Positions 8,188-16,663 of a DNA stretch of 35,342 nucleotides are shown here, in pieces (the stretch's first letter is position 1; every line of letters starts with the position of its first letter). Origin of the DNA: Desulforhopalus sp. (GTDB lineage Bacteria; Desulfobacterota; Desulfobulbia; Desulfobulbales; Desulfocapsaceae). Both the position numbers and the translations under genes were made by a program. The DNA is taken from assembly GCA_023231425.1 (NCBI GenBank), contig JALNVI010000024.1, forward strand, positions 1 through 35,342, read 5' to 3'. The notes below the pieces were generated by a model that had not been told where the DNA came from, did not search any database, and saw only the letters and a program-made list of their open reading frames with translations.

Positions 8188-9113
8188 TATTCGTCCTTTG
8201 CCTGCACTTCTATCTGTCCAAAGCCAAAGGCAGTCTGTTTCCCGAGACCCACTCGCTCCGCGTAGCGAAAAAAAGGAAGGTATTCATCAAGTTCCCCTGC
8301 AAAGGAAAGCTCCCCCATCACTCCGCCAAAGAGCATGTTGTTCTTCTGCCTGTTTGAGTAGCGTTGATACTCTATCCAGCGGGTAGAATCTGCGGCCGTT
8401 GAAATTTGTTCCGCCATTGCGCATAATCTCTTGAAATCATAAGAGAGATTCGGATCTCCATAACTGCTTTCAAGGATATGAATACGACGGAGAGCTGCGC
8501 GTACAAGATGGAGAAAAGTAATGCGGCGGAGAAAGAAGTTTTCAAACTTGAGCCGCAGAGGACTCTGCAGGGAAAAGATAATATGGGAGGCGGAATCACC
8601 GCCTGGTGCCAGAGCAAGCTGCTCGGGCTTTACAGCAGACAGCCTTTTTTCATCTCCGCTGTAAATTATTTTCCCCGCCACAGAAACCGAGGAGAGTACA
8701 TAGCGCCCCTCCTGTCGTTTCGTCCCCTTGCCAAGCCCGCTGTTACCCATTTCCTGGAGACAGTAGATAATGTGAGGTAAAAATCCGGTGGCAGGGCCAA
8801 GAAGGGTAAGGCCGAAACGAAGAGTATCCCCCGGCTGATACTCCCGTTTCTCTTCGGTGGGAGGCAAAAGGATATAGGGATGAGGCCGGGCTGAGACCCG
8901 GCTCTCCTGCAATTTTTCTGTTGCAAACATGAGTGCGTAGGCGCAGGAGGAGTTGAGAAGGCAGCTCTCGCATTGCTGGTTGCGCAAGGTACAGGCAACC
9001 TTTTTCAACGCATGCCCAAATGCGCCACGCAGGGTAGAACCCTTAAAAACAGGCAGAATTGCCGTGGTAACAAAACAACATTCGATGTCAAGAGGAAGGA
9101 AAGCAAGGGACAT
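8187..9113 (-). CDS. cas6: CRISPR pre-crRNA processing endoribonuclease Cas6
   Basis: Cas6 cuts CRISPR repeat transcripts into crRNAs. This 308-residue protein matches the Cas6 family with a Zn-like cysteine cluster: FKGSTLRGAFGHALKK at residues 23-38, then Cys40, Cys47, Cys50 and Cys56 in a CTLRNQQCESCLLNSSC arrangement followed by AYALMF. It ends in the RAMP glycine-rich loop RVGLGKQTAFGFGQIEV. It is the first gene of the operon, followed without a gap by the CARF gene. An active Cas6 implies a cognate repeat array, but none lies in the window. The catalytic residue cannot be assigned from sequence alone because it varies within Cas6. Confidence 0.9.
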   Translation of the reverse strand: MSLAFLPLDIECCFVTTAILPVFKGSTLRGAFGHALKKVACTLRNQQCESCLLNSSCAYALMFATEKLQESRVSARPHPYILLPPTEEKREYQPGDTLRFGLTLLGPATGFLPHIIYCLQEMGNSGLGKGTKRQEGRYVLSSVSVAGKIIYSGDEKRLSAVKPEQLALAPGGDSASHIIFSLQSPLRLKFENFFLRRITFLHLVRAALRRIHILESSYGDPNLSYDFKRLCAMAEQISTAADSTRWIEYQRYSNRQKNNMLFGGVMGELSFAGELDEYLPFFRYAERVGLGKQTAFGFGQIEVQAKDE

Positions 9114-9158
9114 AAACGACTCCCAGAACTTTAGATGAGAAGGGGGAAATTCACTTTA

Positions 9159-9197
9159 TTGTAAGCCCACAATATTATCACATTCCTTTTGTTACAA
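9159..9197 (-). promoter_or_regulatory. Candidate cas operon promoter with spaced TTGTAA/TTACAA arms
   Basis: On the minus strand, TTGTAA (9192-9197) and TATTGT (9169-9174) are 17 bases apart, a weak sigma70-like pair upstream of cas6. TTGTAA (9159-9164) and TTACAA (9192-9197) also form inverted arms 27 bases apart. Arms of this kind could be a site for the operon's own CARF-winged-helix protein; that is speculation. Confidence 0.3.
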
Positions 9198-9360
9198 GCA
9201 CATTTAGTGCAAATAAAAAGGGTTAGACAGAAAGATCAATTCTTCAGCCACTTTAATGAGTCCTTCCAGTGAACCTGCCTGCGAGTTACATTGAACAGGA
9301 AAAAATTACGAAGGAACTGCAACCATCATTTCAATAAAATTACATAGAGGGAACGAACAG

Positions 9361-10104
9361 ATGAAAATTGAAGAAAACCTGAAAAGTATCGGAGAAAAAA
9401 TGTGCCAGGAAGGACACCTGGCGGATATACGGATAGGCCTTGGTTATACCTGCGTTGAGCTGCAGGACGGCGCTGCCGGCATCGCCTGGACACCGACACG
9501 GAGCGCGGGTTCTTCCTGCACTCACATGCCCAAAGCGGGCACCATGCAGAATTTCACCGAGCTGGAGTCAATCAATCTGCTCAGCAGCAACAGCCATCTT
9601 GAACGGGCCATCGGGCTGGCGACATTTAACGCGGTAAACTCCAGAAAAAAACAGAATTACAGCGACACAGAAGCCATTTCCATGCTCAACATTCAACCCA
9701 CCGACAACGTGGTGATGGTCGGTCATTTTGCCCCCCTGCTCCCGAGAATAAAAAAGACCGGCTGTACATTTCACGTCATTGATCTTGATTCAGCCAAACC
9801 GGGTATTACTGACCTGAGCGAAGGCCCACGCCTCCTCGCCGAATGTGATGTCGCCATTCTGACTGCCACCAGTATCATCAATGGAACAATTGATGACCTG
9901 TTGAGCCAGTTGAAGAGGAATCGGGCTGCGGTTCTCCTCGGCCCCTCCACACCGGCCTGCCCCGAGGCCTTCCGGGATTCCAGAATCACCCAGCTCAGCG
10001 GATCAATGGTTACAGATCCGGAACCGCTCAAGAGAGTTATCTCTCAGGGCGGCGGCACGATGCTGCTGAAAAAGTTTGTGAAGTTTGTGAATATGTCTGT
10101 GTAA
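9361..10104 (+). CDS. DUF364/DUF4213-like putative heavy-metal chelation protein
   Basis: The 247-residue protein resembles the DUF4213-DUF364 group, predicted cytosolic proteins with an enolase-like N-terminal part and a Rossmann-like C-terminal part, often near metal or molybdenum functions. Supporting features are the N-terminal GLGYTCVELQDGAAGIAWTP block, NAVNSRK near residue 97, the VVMVGHFAPLLPRIKK segment (about 118-133) and an ending with LLGPSTPACPEAF and GSMVTDPEPLKRVISQGGGT. The start follows a GAGGGAACG ribosome-binding-like stretch. It is monocistronic, divergent from the cas operon, and followed by an intrinsic terminator. The exact substrate is unknown. Confidence 0.8.
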   Translation: MKIEENLKSIGEKMCQEGHLADIRIGLGYTCVELQDGAAGIAWTPTRSAGSSCTHMPKAGTMQNFTELESINLLSSNSHLERAIGLATFNAVNSRKKQNYSDTEAISMLNIQPTDNVVMVGHFAPLLPRIKKTGCTFHVIDLDSAKPGITDLSEGPRLLAECDVAILTATSIINGTIDDLLSQLKRNRAAVLLGPSTPACPEAFRDSRITQLSGSMVTDPEPLKRVISQGGGTMLLKKFVKFVNMSV

Positions 10105-10126
10105 TTGAAAGGCGAAGGAATTGTTG

Positions 10127-10163
10127 TCGGCATTGGGGAATCAGACTCCTCGTGCCGATTTTT
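10127..10163 (+). terminator. Intrinsic terminator after the DUF364 gene
   Basis: TCGGCA (10127-10132) pairs with TGCCGA (10153-10158). An inner GGGGA/TCCTC pairing (one G-U) extends the stem, and five T's follow. It lies 22 bases after the stop codon. Confidence 0.7.
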
Positions 10164-10271
10164 CCGATAACAAGTGCTGTGCTCTGTGCATAGTAACATC
10201 TGGTTAATTTGTCGTGATATAAAACATAAAGCAAAATAAATTATTGATTTTATGTTGCCAGCAATTTATTC

Positions 10272-10299
10272 TTTACGCGCTATAAGAAAACCAGATAAT
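10272..10299 (+). promoter_or_regulatory. Candidate promoter for the DUF486 gene
   Basis: TTTACG (10272-10277) and GATAAT (10294-10299) are separated by 16 bases in an AT-rich stretch about 30 bases before the ATG. The match is moderate, and the spacing is one base short of ideal. Confidence 0.35.
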
Positions 10300-10328
10300 A
10301 ATTTTTATACAATTAAATAAATGAGAAA

Positions 10329-10679
10329 ATGAAGCCGGTTTTCATAACAATAGGGTTGTTGATTTGCAGCAATATATTCATGACCTTTGCATGGTATGCC
10401 CATTTAAAAGAGCTGGGGAACAAGCCGTGGATAATAGCAGCCCTCATAAGCTGGGGCATTGCACTCTTTGAATACATGCTTCAAGTCCCCGCAAATAGAA
10501 TTGGTTTTACAGTATTATCAATTGGTCAACTCAAAATAATTCAAGAGGTGATTACCTTAAGTGTCTTTGTTCCCTTTTCATTATTTTACATGAAAGAACC
10601 ATTGAAATTAGATTATCTCTGGGCTGGCTTGTGTCTTGTTGGCGCTGTCTATTTTATGTTTAGAAGCAAATTTGCATAA
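10329..10679 (+). CDS. Small DMT-like membrane protein, DUF486 family
   Basis: This 116-residue hydrophobic protein has four predicted membrane segments (about 5-25, 33-50, 60-85 and 95-112). It shows the DUF486 hallmarks: N-terminal LLICSNIFMTFAWYAHLK, central ALFEYMLQVPANRIG, then QLKIIQEVITLSVFVPFS and the end YLWAGLCLVGAVYFMF. The family is related to drug/metabolite transporters and to EmrE-sized exporters, and probably acts as a dimer in the inner membrane; the substrate is unknown. It stands alone, with a repeat fragment and a transposase relic just downstream. Confidence 0.88.
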   Translation: MKPVFITIGLLICSNIFMTFAWYAHLKELGNKPWIIAALISWGIALFEYMLQVPANRIGFTVLSIGQLKIIQEVITLSVFVPFSLFYMKEPLKLDYLWAGLCLVGAVYFMFRSKFA

Positions 10680-10693
10680 CAACTAAGGATAGA

Positions 10694-10728
10694 TAGCGTG
10701 AGGAACGAGAGCTGGATTCAAGGTACCC
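10694..10728. repeat. GGTACC-ended element, internally deleted fragment
   Basis: AGCGTGAGGAACGAGA resembles the core of the elements at 31281 and 31630. It is joined directly to a right end containing TTCAAGGTACCC, as if most of the element had been deleted. It abuts the transposase relic. Confidence 0.5.
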
Positions 10729-10790
10729 ATAAGTGTGACACGTTGTCCCGTGAACAATTCCCGGAACACGTCGAGGTTTGGGGAAAACTC
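10728..10790 (-). pseudogene. Possible transposase C-terminal relic
   Basis: The minus-strand translation gives NLDVFRELFTGQRVTLM. It resembles the tail PLDVFTGKRVALIT of the relic at 12530-12632 on the same strand. It is short, with no start or upstream domain, and is read as a decayed end of a related transposase. Confidence 0.35.
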
Positions 10791-10870
10791 GCCCGGGGGA
10801 CAAAAAACCATTTCAAAAGCAGACAAACCCTTAAGTAGTGACGGATGTAACCCCTTGATTTGGAGAAAAA

Positions 10871-11662
10871 ATGAAAACCAGCTCGTTACTTCAACTGTAT
10901 CGCGGAGAGGAGAGAAACAGCAGCTTAACCAACAATCTCCTGTTGGCTTATCTTGAATTATTGGGGTTGACTGAGGACGATGCGCTGCAAAAGAGCTTGC
11001 TGCAGGAATTGATTCGCTCGTATGTGCAGCTTGAGAAACAAGTAGATGGGCTTCTCAAGAATACCCTGCCAGCCAGGGTGGCAGAGGAGATAAAGTATCG
11101 GGGCCATTATGTGCCGCGCAGCTTTGTGTGTACCATTCTTTTTACCGATTTCGTTGGCTTCACCCGCCTTGCCGAAAAAGTTCCCCAGGAAAAGCTGATC
11201 AATATCCTGGACGAAATTTTCACAGGATTTGACCGTCTGGTGGAAACCTTTCAGGGGACCAAGATCAAGACCATCGGGGACGCTTACATGGTGGTATTTG
11301 GCGCCCCTGAAGAGGTAGAGGATAACGCCTGCCAGGCGATCCGGGCAAGTCTCAAGATGATTAAATTTATCAACGAGTTCAACCGCAACAGCCCCCTGGC
11401 TTTCGAGATGCGTTCAGGTATTCATACAGGCAGGGTGATGGCCGGGGTGGTAGGTCATGAACGGATGCAGTTCGATGTCTTCGGAGACAGCGTCAATATC
11501 GCATCCCGCTTTGAGTCCTCCGGAGTCCCCGGCCGTGTAAACATCTCCGAGGAAACCTGCCGCCTGGCTCAGTCACATTTCGCTTTCGAGAAACGCGGTC
11601 TGATAAGTCTTAAAAACAAAAAAGCCATGGAAGCCTATTTGGTGGTTGGCAAGCGTGAGTAA
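10871..11662 (+). CDS. Class III adenylate cyclase
   Basis: The 263-residue soluble protein has a short helical N-terminus (about 1-80) and a class III cyclase domain (about 84-250). All key residues are visible: metal-binding Asp93 (FTDFVGFT) and Asp137 (IKTIGDAYM), adenine-specifying Lys133 and Asp202 (QFDVFGDSVN), and transition-state Asn209 and Arg213 (NIASR). ATP specificity, hence cAMP production, is the natural reading. There is no membrane, HAMP or GAF domain, so it may be controlled by a partner. The ODP-like metallo-hydrolase starts 30 bases downstream on the same strand and is the obvious candidate. Flanking transposase relics suggest mobility. Confidence 0.93.
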   Translation: MKTSSLLQLYRGEERNSSLTNNLLLAYLELLGLTEDDALQKSLLQELIRSYVQLEKQVDGLLKNTLPARVAEEIKYRGHYVPRSFVCTILFTDFVGFTRLAEKVPQEKLINILDEIFTGFDRLVETFQGTKIKTIGDAYMVVFGAPEEVEDNACQAIRASLKMIKFINEFNRNSPLAFEMRSGIHTGRVMAGVVGHERMQFDVFGDSVNIASRFESSGVPGRVNISEETCRLAQSHFAFEKRGLISLKNKKAMEAYLVVGKRE

Positions 11663-11692
11663 TTTTTTTCTCAAACAAGGGAAGTACGACGA

Positions 11693-12505
11693 ATGAACAA
11701 TTCTGAAAAGATAGATTTTCCGGTACAAGTGGCTGAGGGGATATATTGGGTGGGAAGCCATGAACAGGGAACCCATCTCTACTGCAACCCATATCTGATC
11801 GTCGTGGATGACAAGGCCATATTGATAGATGGCGGCAGTCGCTCTGATTTTGCCAGGGTAATGATGAAGATCCTCCAGGTCGGCATAGATCCAAAGGACA
11901 TCGTAGCCCTGATCTATCAGCACTATGACCCAGATCTCTGTGGCTCAGTGTCCAACCTCATTGATATTTGTGAAAACCCGGATATCAAAGTGCTGTCAAC
12001 TCGCGACGACAAAACCTTCATTTCCTTTTATCTCCAAAAGAACAGGTTCCGTTTGATAGAAAACATTGAGGACTACGGGAACACCTTTACTCTCAATAAG
12101 CGGACGCTTAGATTCATCCCCACTCCATATGCCCACACCAATGGCAGTTTCGTCACCTTTGACGCACAGACCAAAACTCTGTTCAGCAGCGACCTGTTCG
12201 GCAGTTTTTCTTATTACAAAGAGAACATTTTTTTTGATCTCGCCCCCCAGTGTTACACCTGTACAACCCTTGAAAAATGTCCTGACGGCAAAGAGTATTG
12301 TCCGATTCTTGCGATGGATCAATTCCACCGCAAGATAATGCCCTGCGAAAAGGCGCTCCATTACGCCATGAGCCAGATAAAAAAAATCGAGATCGACACC
12401 ATAGCTCCCCAGCACGGCAATATCCTCTATAGGCGAAAAGATATCGATTTTTTCATCGATCGACTGGGCTCTCTCGACAAGGTTGGCATAGACGGAATGC
12501 TATGA
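11693..12505 (+). CDS. ODP-like metallo-beta-lactamase-fold protein, possible diiron oxygen sensor
   Basis: The 270-residue protein has the metallo-beta-lactamase fold of the oxygen-binding diiron protein (ODP) / flavodiiron type. The ligand set is His77-x-Asp79-x-Asp81 (QHYDPDLCG), His149 (YAHTNGSF), Asp168 (FSSDLFG) and His242 (APQHGN). The usual HxExDH is HxDxDx here, which is typical of the ODP group. No flavodoxin domain is present. It carries an unusual cysteine cluster (Cys188, Cys191, Cys197, Cys204) in CYTCTTLEKCPDGKEYC that could bind a metal. It starts 30 bases after the cyclase gene, so a cyclase/O2- or redox-sensor pair is inferred. The family is confident, the sensing role is not. 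Confidence 0.85.
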   Translation: MNNSEKIDFPVQVAEGIYWVGSHEQGTHLYCNPYLIVVDDKAILIDGGSRSDFARVMMKILQVGIDPKDIVALIYQHYDPDLCGSVSNLIDICENPDIKVLSTRDDKTFISFYLQKNRFRLIENIEDYGNTFTLNKRTLRFIPTPYAHTNGSFVTFDAQTKTLFSSDLFGSFSYYKENIFFDLAPQCYTCTTLEKCPDGKEYCPILAMDQFHRKIMPCEKALHYAMSQIKKIEIDTIAPQHGNILYRRKDIDFFIDRLGSLDKVGIDGML

Positions 12506-12529
12506 GCCCTGCTGAAGGAAACCCTGAAT

Positions 12530-12632
12530 TCAAGTAATAAGTGCAACACGTTTGCCAGTGAAAACGTCCAGCGGGGTCAGCCCTTTTAAGACCTTTCTCG
12601 GTGTCAAATTCAACAACAGAACTCCGTTGTCT
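12530..12632 (-). pseudogene. Transposase C-terminal relic, integrase-core type
   Basis: Minus-strand translation ends NLTPRKVLKGLTPLDVFTG then KRVALIT and a stop (12530-12532). This matches the tail of IS30-like integrase-core transposases (NxxPRKxLxxxTPxEVF). No catalytic DDE region is present, and only about 33 codons survive. It lies just after the ODP-like gene, on the opposite strand. Confidence 0.55.
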
Positions 12633-12671
12633 CTCCTTTTAGAAAGAGTGCACTGGTAGCGAGGCTGGTAC

Positions 12672-12696
12672 CAGATCGAATTCTACAGATCGAATT
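12672..12696. repeat. Two direct copies of an 11-mer
   Basis: CAGATCGAATT occurs at 12672-12682 and again at 12686-12696 (period 14), next to the transposase relic and the end of the penicillin-binding protein gene. It may mark an old insertion junction. Confidence 0.4.
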
Positions 12697-12709
12697 TTCC
12701 CCCCTTCTC

Positions 12710-14605
12710 TCAATTACCCTCCATCAGCATGCGCCACACCGGGGCAGCGGTCTTGCCGCCGCTCTCATGACCCATGGGCTGATTATTGTCATATCCGACC
12801 CACACTCCAGCGATCATGTTATTGGTAAAACCAACAAACCAGGCATCCCGGCTGCTATCCGAGGTACCTGTTTTCCCGCCGAGGATACCGGGGACCCAGG
12901 CGTTACGCCCCGTACCATTAACCACAACGTTGTACAGCATGCCCTGCATCTCTGTGGCAATCTGCTGCGACAGCACCCGCTGCGCGACACCCTCCGGTCG
13001 AATAACCCGCCCATCGTGGAGAACAATTTTGGAGATAAGAGAGGGCGGATGATAGATACCGTCGTCGGCGAAAATGGCGTAGGCACTGGTGAGCTGCAGC
13101 GGTGAGAGATCCACCGCACCAAGGGCAAGGGAAAGATCGTGGGGCATTTTGGCGGTTATTCCGGCCTGTGTTGCAATGGCCACAGTTTTCTTCCAGCCAA
13201 CCCTGCCCATAAGCCGCACAGCAGCGGTGTTCAGTGAATTGGTGAGGGCCTGCAGCAGCGTCACCTCACCCATATATTTATTGTTGTAGTTTTTTGGCGT
13301 CCACATCCGGCCGCCCCCACCGCGAATGGAGAGGGGCGCATCAAGAATACTTGAATCCGCCTGCCAGCCATCCTCCAGCGCCGCCGCGTAAAGAAAGGGC
13401 TTAAAAGTGGAGCCAGCCTGCCGCCGTGCCTGGATGGCCCGGTTGAAAGGCGATGCGCTAAAGGATGTGCCGCCAACCAGTGCCCGCACCTTACCGGTCT
13501 TCGTTTCCAGCGCCACCAGCGCTGCCTGCGGAGTTTTACCCGTTTGACTTCCTCCACCGGCCCGCACCGTCACATCGGCAATGCCCTGCGCAACCGCCTG
13601 CAACGCCCGCTTCTGCAACGCCGAATCAAGCCAGGTGTAAACTCGCGCCCCGGAAGTCTGCAGCGGACCACCGATCAGTTCCCGCGCCTGCTTTTTCACC
13701 TCATCAAGGTAGTAGCCGTTTTCCTCCCCCGCCAGCTGAGGACGAAGGTTGAGCTGTACCGGCGTTGCCCACACCTCCCGCGCCTGTTCTGAGGTGATGT
13801 AACCATTCTCCGTCATCCGGTTGAGGACATAGCGCTGCCGCTCTGCCGCACGGGCCTCATGGTCAAAGAGCGAGTAACGGCTCGGTGCCTGGGGCAGCCC
13901 CGCAAGCAGGGTGCACTCGCCAAGAGTAAGCCGCGCTGCCGATTTCCCAAAGTAGATCTGCGCTGCCGCCTCCACTCCAAAGGCCCCTTCGCCGAGATAA
14001 ATCTGATTGAGATAAATCTGCAGAATATCCTCCTTGCTGAACTCCCGGTCGATAAGGGTGGCAAGAATTGCTTCGCGGATTTTGCGGTTCCAGGTCTTCT
14101 CCGGAGTGAGGAGGATCAATTTAGTCACCTGCTGGGTGATAGTTGAACCACCCTGTCCGCGCCGTCCGGACTGCAGATTGTTGATCAGCGCCCGCAGCAT
14201 GGAGATAAAATCCAGCCCGTCATGCTCAAAAAAATCTCCGTCTTCTGCGGCAATAAAGGCAGGGACCAGATATTTCGACATTCGCGACAGGGGCACCACC
14301 GTGCGGTTTTCGGTAAACATGCGATCGACAATGCGCCCGTCGCTGTCATAGATGATGGTGGCCTGTGGAGGCTGATAGCAGGCGATGGCAGCGAGATCGG
14401 GAAGGTGGAGAGACTGCCTCGCCCTGAGGGCACCGCCGAGGAGAAGAGCCTGCAGAATGACGATGATAAGCAAAAGGACGTAGATGTCCTTTTCAGTGTA
14501 GACCCGCCGGACAGACCTTTTCGACGGGGATTTTCTGGTGGAAGGACGTGCCGTGCTCTTTGCCGGTGACGTTTTCACTGCGGGAGTTTTCTTTGCGGGA
14601 AGCAC
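12710..14605 (-). CDS. Bifunctional penicillin-binding protein 1A family (GT51 plus transpeptidase)
   Basis: The protein polymerises and cross-links peptidoglycan in the periplasm. It has 631 residues, with a basic Ser/Pro/Lys-rich cytoplasmic tail (1-36) and one transmembrane helix (about 41-60). The glycosyltransferase domain has catalytic Glu121 (AAEDGDFFEHDG) plus GQGGSTITQQ. The transpeptidase domain has catalytic Ser399 (AGSTFKPF), SLN (SLNTAAVR) and Lys578 (GGKTGTSDSSRDAWFVG). The start is a GTG at 14603-14605, with an AAGGAA weakly placed upstream. It is divergent from mutL across 96 bases, so the two promoters overlap. The length is at the short end for class A PBPs, with no additional OB insert. 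Confidence 0.95.
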   Translation of the reverse strand: MLPAKKTPAVKTSPAKSTARPSTRKSPSKRSVRRVYTEKDIYVLLLIIVILQALLLGGALRARQSLHLPDLAAIACYQPPQATIIYDSDGRIVDRMFTENRTVVPLSRMSKYLVPAFIAAEDGDFFEHDGLDFISMLRALINNLQSGRRGQGGSTITQQVTKLILLTPEKTWNRKIREAILATLIDREFSKEDILQIYLNQIYLGEGAFGVEAAAQIYFGKSAARLTLGECTLLAGLPQAPSRYSLFDHEARAAERQRYVLNRMTENGYITSEQAREVWATPVQLNLRPQLAGEENGYYLDEVKKQARELIGGPLQTSGARVYTWLDSALQKRALQAVAQGIADVTVRAGGGSQTGKTPQAALVALETKTGKVRALVGGTSFSASPFNRAIQARRQAGSTFKPFLYAAALEDGWQADSSILDAPLSIRGGGGRMWTPKNYNNKYMGEVTLLQALTNSLNTAAVRLMGRVGWKKTVAIATQAGITAKMPHDLSLALGAVDLSPLQLTSAYAIFADDGIYHPPSLISKIVLHDGRVIRPEGVAQRVLSQQIATEMQGMLYNVVVNGTGRNAWVPGILGGKTGTSDSSRDAWFVGFTNNMIAGVWVGYDNNQPMGHESGGKTAAPVWRMLMEGN

Positions 14606-14701
14606 GTTATATAGTATTATTCCTTATCTGGAGAGGCCAAAAAATCAGGTTTCCACCAAAGTACCATTACCCCGTAAACCCGCAACAGGAAAGTCCAGAC
14701 C

Positions 14702-16663
14702 ATGTCGAAAATCCGTATCCTCCCCGATCATCTCGCCAACCAGATTGCCGCTGGCGAAGTGGTTGAGCGCCCCGCTTCTGTTATTAAAGAGATGGTGGAA
14801 AACAGTATCGATGCCGATGCCACCCGCATTGAGGTGGAGATTGAGGGAGGAGGTGTGCGCCTGATGCGTATCATCGACAACGGCAGCGGCATGGATGAGG
14901 ATGACCTGCTGATGAGCCTTGAGCGCCATGGTACCAGCAAGATTCATGACGAGGAGGACCTCGGTGCCATCAATACCCTCGGTTTCCGCGGCGAGGCCCT
15001 GCCTTCCATAGGTTCGGTGGCGAAGTTGACCATGAGCAGCCGAATTGCAGGGGCGGAGCTGGGAACGAAAGTGGTCTATGAATATGGCAGGCTCCTCAAG
15101 GTCCACGAGGCAGGCTGCGCCCCCGGCACCACCATTGAGGTCCGCAGTCTTTTTGGCAGGACCCCGGCGCGGCGAAAGTTTTTGCGCACTGCCCGCACCG
15201 AACGGGGCCACATTGAAGAGGTGATACGCAACTATGCCCTCGGCTGTCCCGCCATCGGCTTCATCCTGCGGGTGGACGGTCGGGAGCTTTTGCGCCTTAA
15301 TGAAGGGATGAACTCCCGTGACCGGCTGGCAAAAGTGCTCCACTACGACGGCGACTTTATTGAGGTGCAGAAGATCGCGGGGCGGGGCGAAGAGCTGGAA
15401 CGGCGCGCTGACGGCTGGCTGACACCGCCGGATTTAAACGCCGGGCCTGCGAAACTGCGTCTCTTCGTCAACGGGCGTGCGGTACGCGACCGGATGCTGA
15501 TCCACGCAGTCAACGAGGGGTTACGCGGCTTTCTGATGAAAGGGAAAAACCCCTCCGGCCTGGTCATGCTCACCGTCAATCCCTCCGAAGTTGATGTCAA
15601 CGTCCATCCAGCCAAGCATGAGGTGCGCTTCCGCAACTCCAACGATGTGCACGCCTTTCTTGAGACGAGTGTCAGGGAGGCAATGGCGGGCCATCAGCGC
15701 CACCTGCAGGCGCGAATCTTCAACCGACCGGAGATGGCAACACCGGAAGAAACATTTCCCTCCCCCCAGCCCGTTCCAGAAGCCGATTTTACACCACCGC
15801 AGAATATTTCACCTCCCACGGCTGACAGTCCCTTTCAACAGGCGACTGCTGAACACTGGACGGAGGTCCGTCCGGCAAGCGCCAGGCCAACGGGAAAAAT
15901 AAGTTCCACCCTCGAGCCGGAGCGACAGACAGCAACACCACCACACTCCTTCACAAAACCCGTGCCGGAGCTGCTCCCGGAGGAGCCCATGCCTCACACC
16001 GAGTCTATGGAGGAGACCCCTGCGACCGTTACACGTCCCGCTGAATTCGCTCCCCCCGGACCTGCAGCCAGCTCCTCCGCGCACAACCTGCGGATAATCG
16101 GTGTGTTCGGGGATCTCTACATCCTCTGCGAAGGAAGTGCAGGGATGGTGGTCATCGACCAGCACGCCGCCCACGAACGCCTGCTCTATGAAAAGCTGCA
16201 CAAGCAGTATCTTGGCGGCCAGGTGGCCAGTCAAGCCCTGCTCTTTCCCGAGACGGTGGAGCTCTCCCTCTTTCAGAGCAGGCTGGTGGAAAAAAACATG
16301 GTGGAGCTGGAGCGGATGGGCTTTGCTCTGCGCGACTTCGGCGGCTCTACCTTCGTGGTCTCTGCCGTGCCCGCACTGGCGGGAAACACCTCCGCCCGCG
16401 AACTGCTGCTTGACACTCTGGAACAGTTTGGCAGCGAAGAGGGCAACCGCAGTGCGAAGGGGGGTGACCTGCTCGACCATATTCTTGCCACCATGGCCTG
16501 CAAGGCCGCAGTGAAGGCACATACGGCCCTGAGCAATCTTGAGATTGAAGGACTGCTCAATCAGATGGCCGCCGCCGATCTCTTTTCCCACTGCCCCCAT
16601 GGACGGCCTGTGGTGCATATTTTCTCTCGAAACGATATGAAAAACTGGTTTCACCGCACATGA
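14702..16663 (+). CDS. mutL: DNA mismatch repair protein MutL, endonuclease-type
   Basis: MutL couples MutS mismatch recognition to strand incision. The 653-residue protein has a GHKL ATPase with ENSIDADAT (36-44), DNGSGM (57-62) and TLGFRGEALPSIG (about 97-109). A proline-rich linker (about 345-460) leads to a C-terminal dimerisation/nuclease domain. The endonuclease motif DQHA(x)2E(x)4E is intact from Asp486 (DQHAAHERLLYE), together with ACKAAVKAH and SHCPHGRPVVH. This implies a nicking MutL, as in bacteria without MutH. The start has AGGAAAG about 10 bases upstream. Its stop overlaps the start of the 3D-domain lipoprotein by 4 bases. Confidence 0.97.
   Translation: MSKIRILPDHLANQIAAGEVVERPASVIKEMVENSIDADATRIEVEIEGGGVRLMRIIDNGSGMDEDDLLMSLERHGTSKIHDEEDLGAINTLGFRGEALPSIGSVAKLTMSSRIAGAELGTKVVYEYGRLLKVHEAGCAPGTTIEVRSLFGRTPARRKFLRTARTERGHIEEVIRNYALGCPAIGFILRVDGRELLRLNEGMNSRDRLAKVLHYDGDFIEVQKIAGRGEELERRADGWLTPPDLNAGPAKLRLFVNGRAVRDRMLIHAVNEGLRGFLMKGKNPSGLVMLTVNPSEVDVNVHPAKHEVRFRNSNDVHAFLETSVREAMAGHQRHLQARIFNRPEMATPEETFPSPQPVPEADFTPPQNISPPTADSPFQQATAEHWTEVRPASARPTGKISSTLEPERQTATPPHSFTKPVPELLPEEPMPHTESMEETPATVTRPAEFAPPGPAASSSAHNLRIIGVFGDLYILCEGSAGMVVIDQHAAHERLLYEKLHKQYLGGQVASQALLFPETVELSLFQSRLVEKNMVELERMGFALRDFGGSTFVVSAVPALAGNTSARELLLDTLEQFGSEEGNRSAKGGDLLDHILATMACKAAVKAHTALSNLEIEGLLNQMAAADLFSHCPHGRPVVHIFSRNDMKNWFHRT

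Noticed and set aside
9159..9197. CRISPR repeat-like inverted arms upstream of cas6
   Set aside because: Only one occurrence exists, with no direct repetition or spacers, so it is not an array.
14645..15343. 232-residue minus-strand frame opposite mutL
   Set aside because: It is a GC-rich antisense shadow of a well-supported gene, with no recognisable domain.
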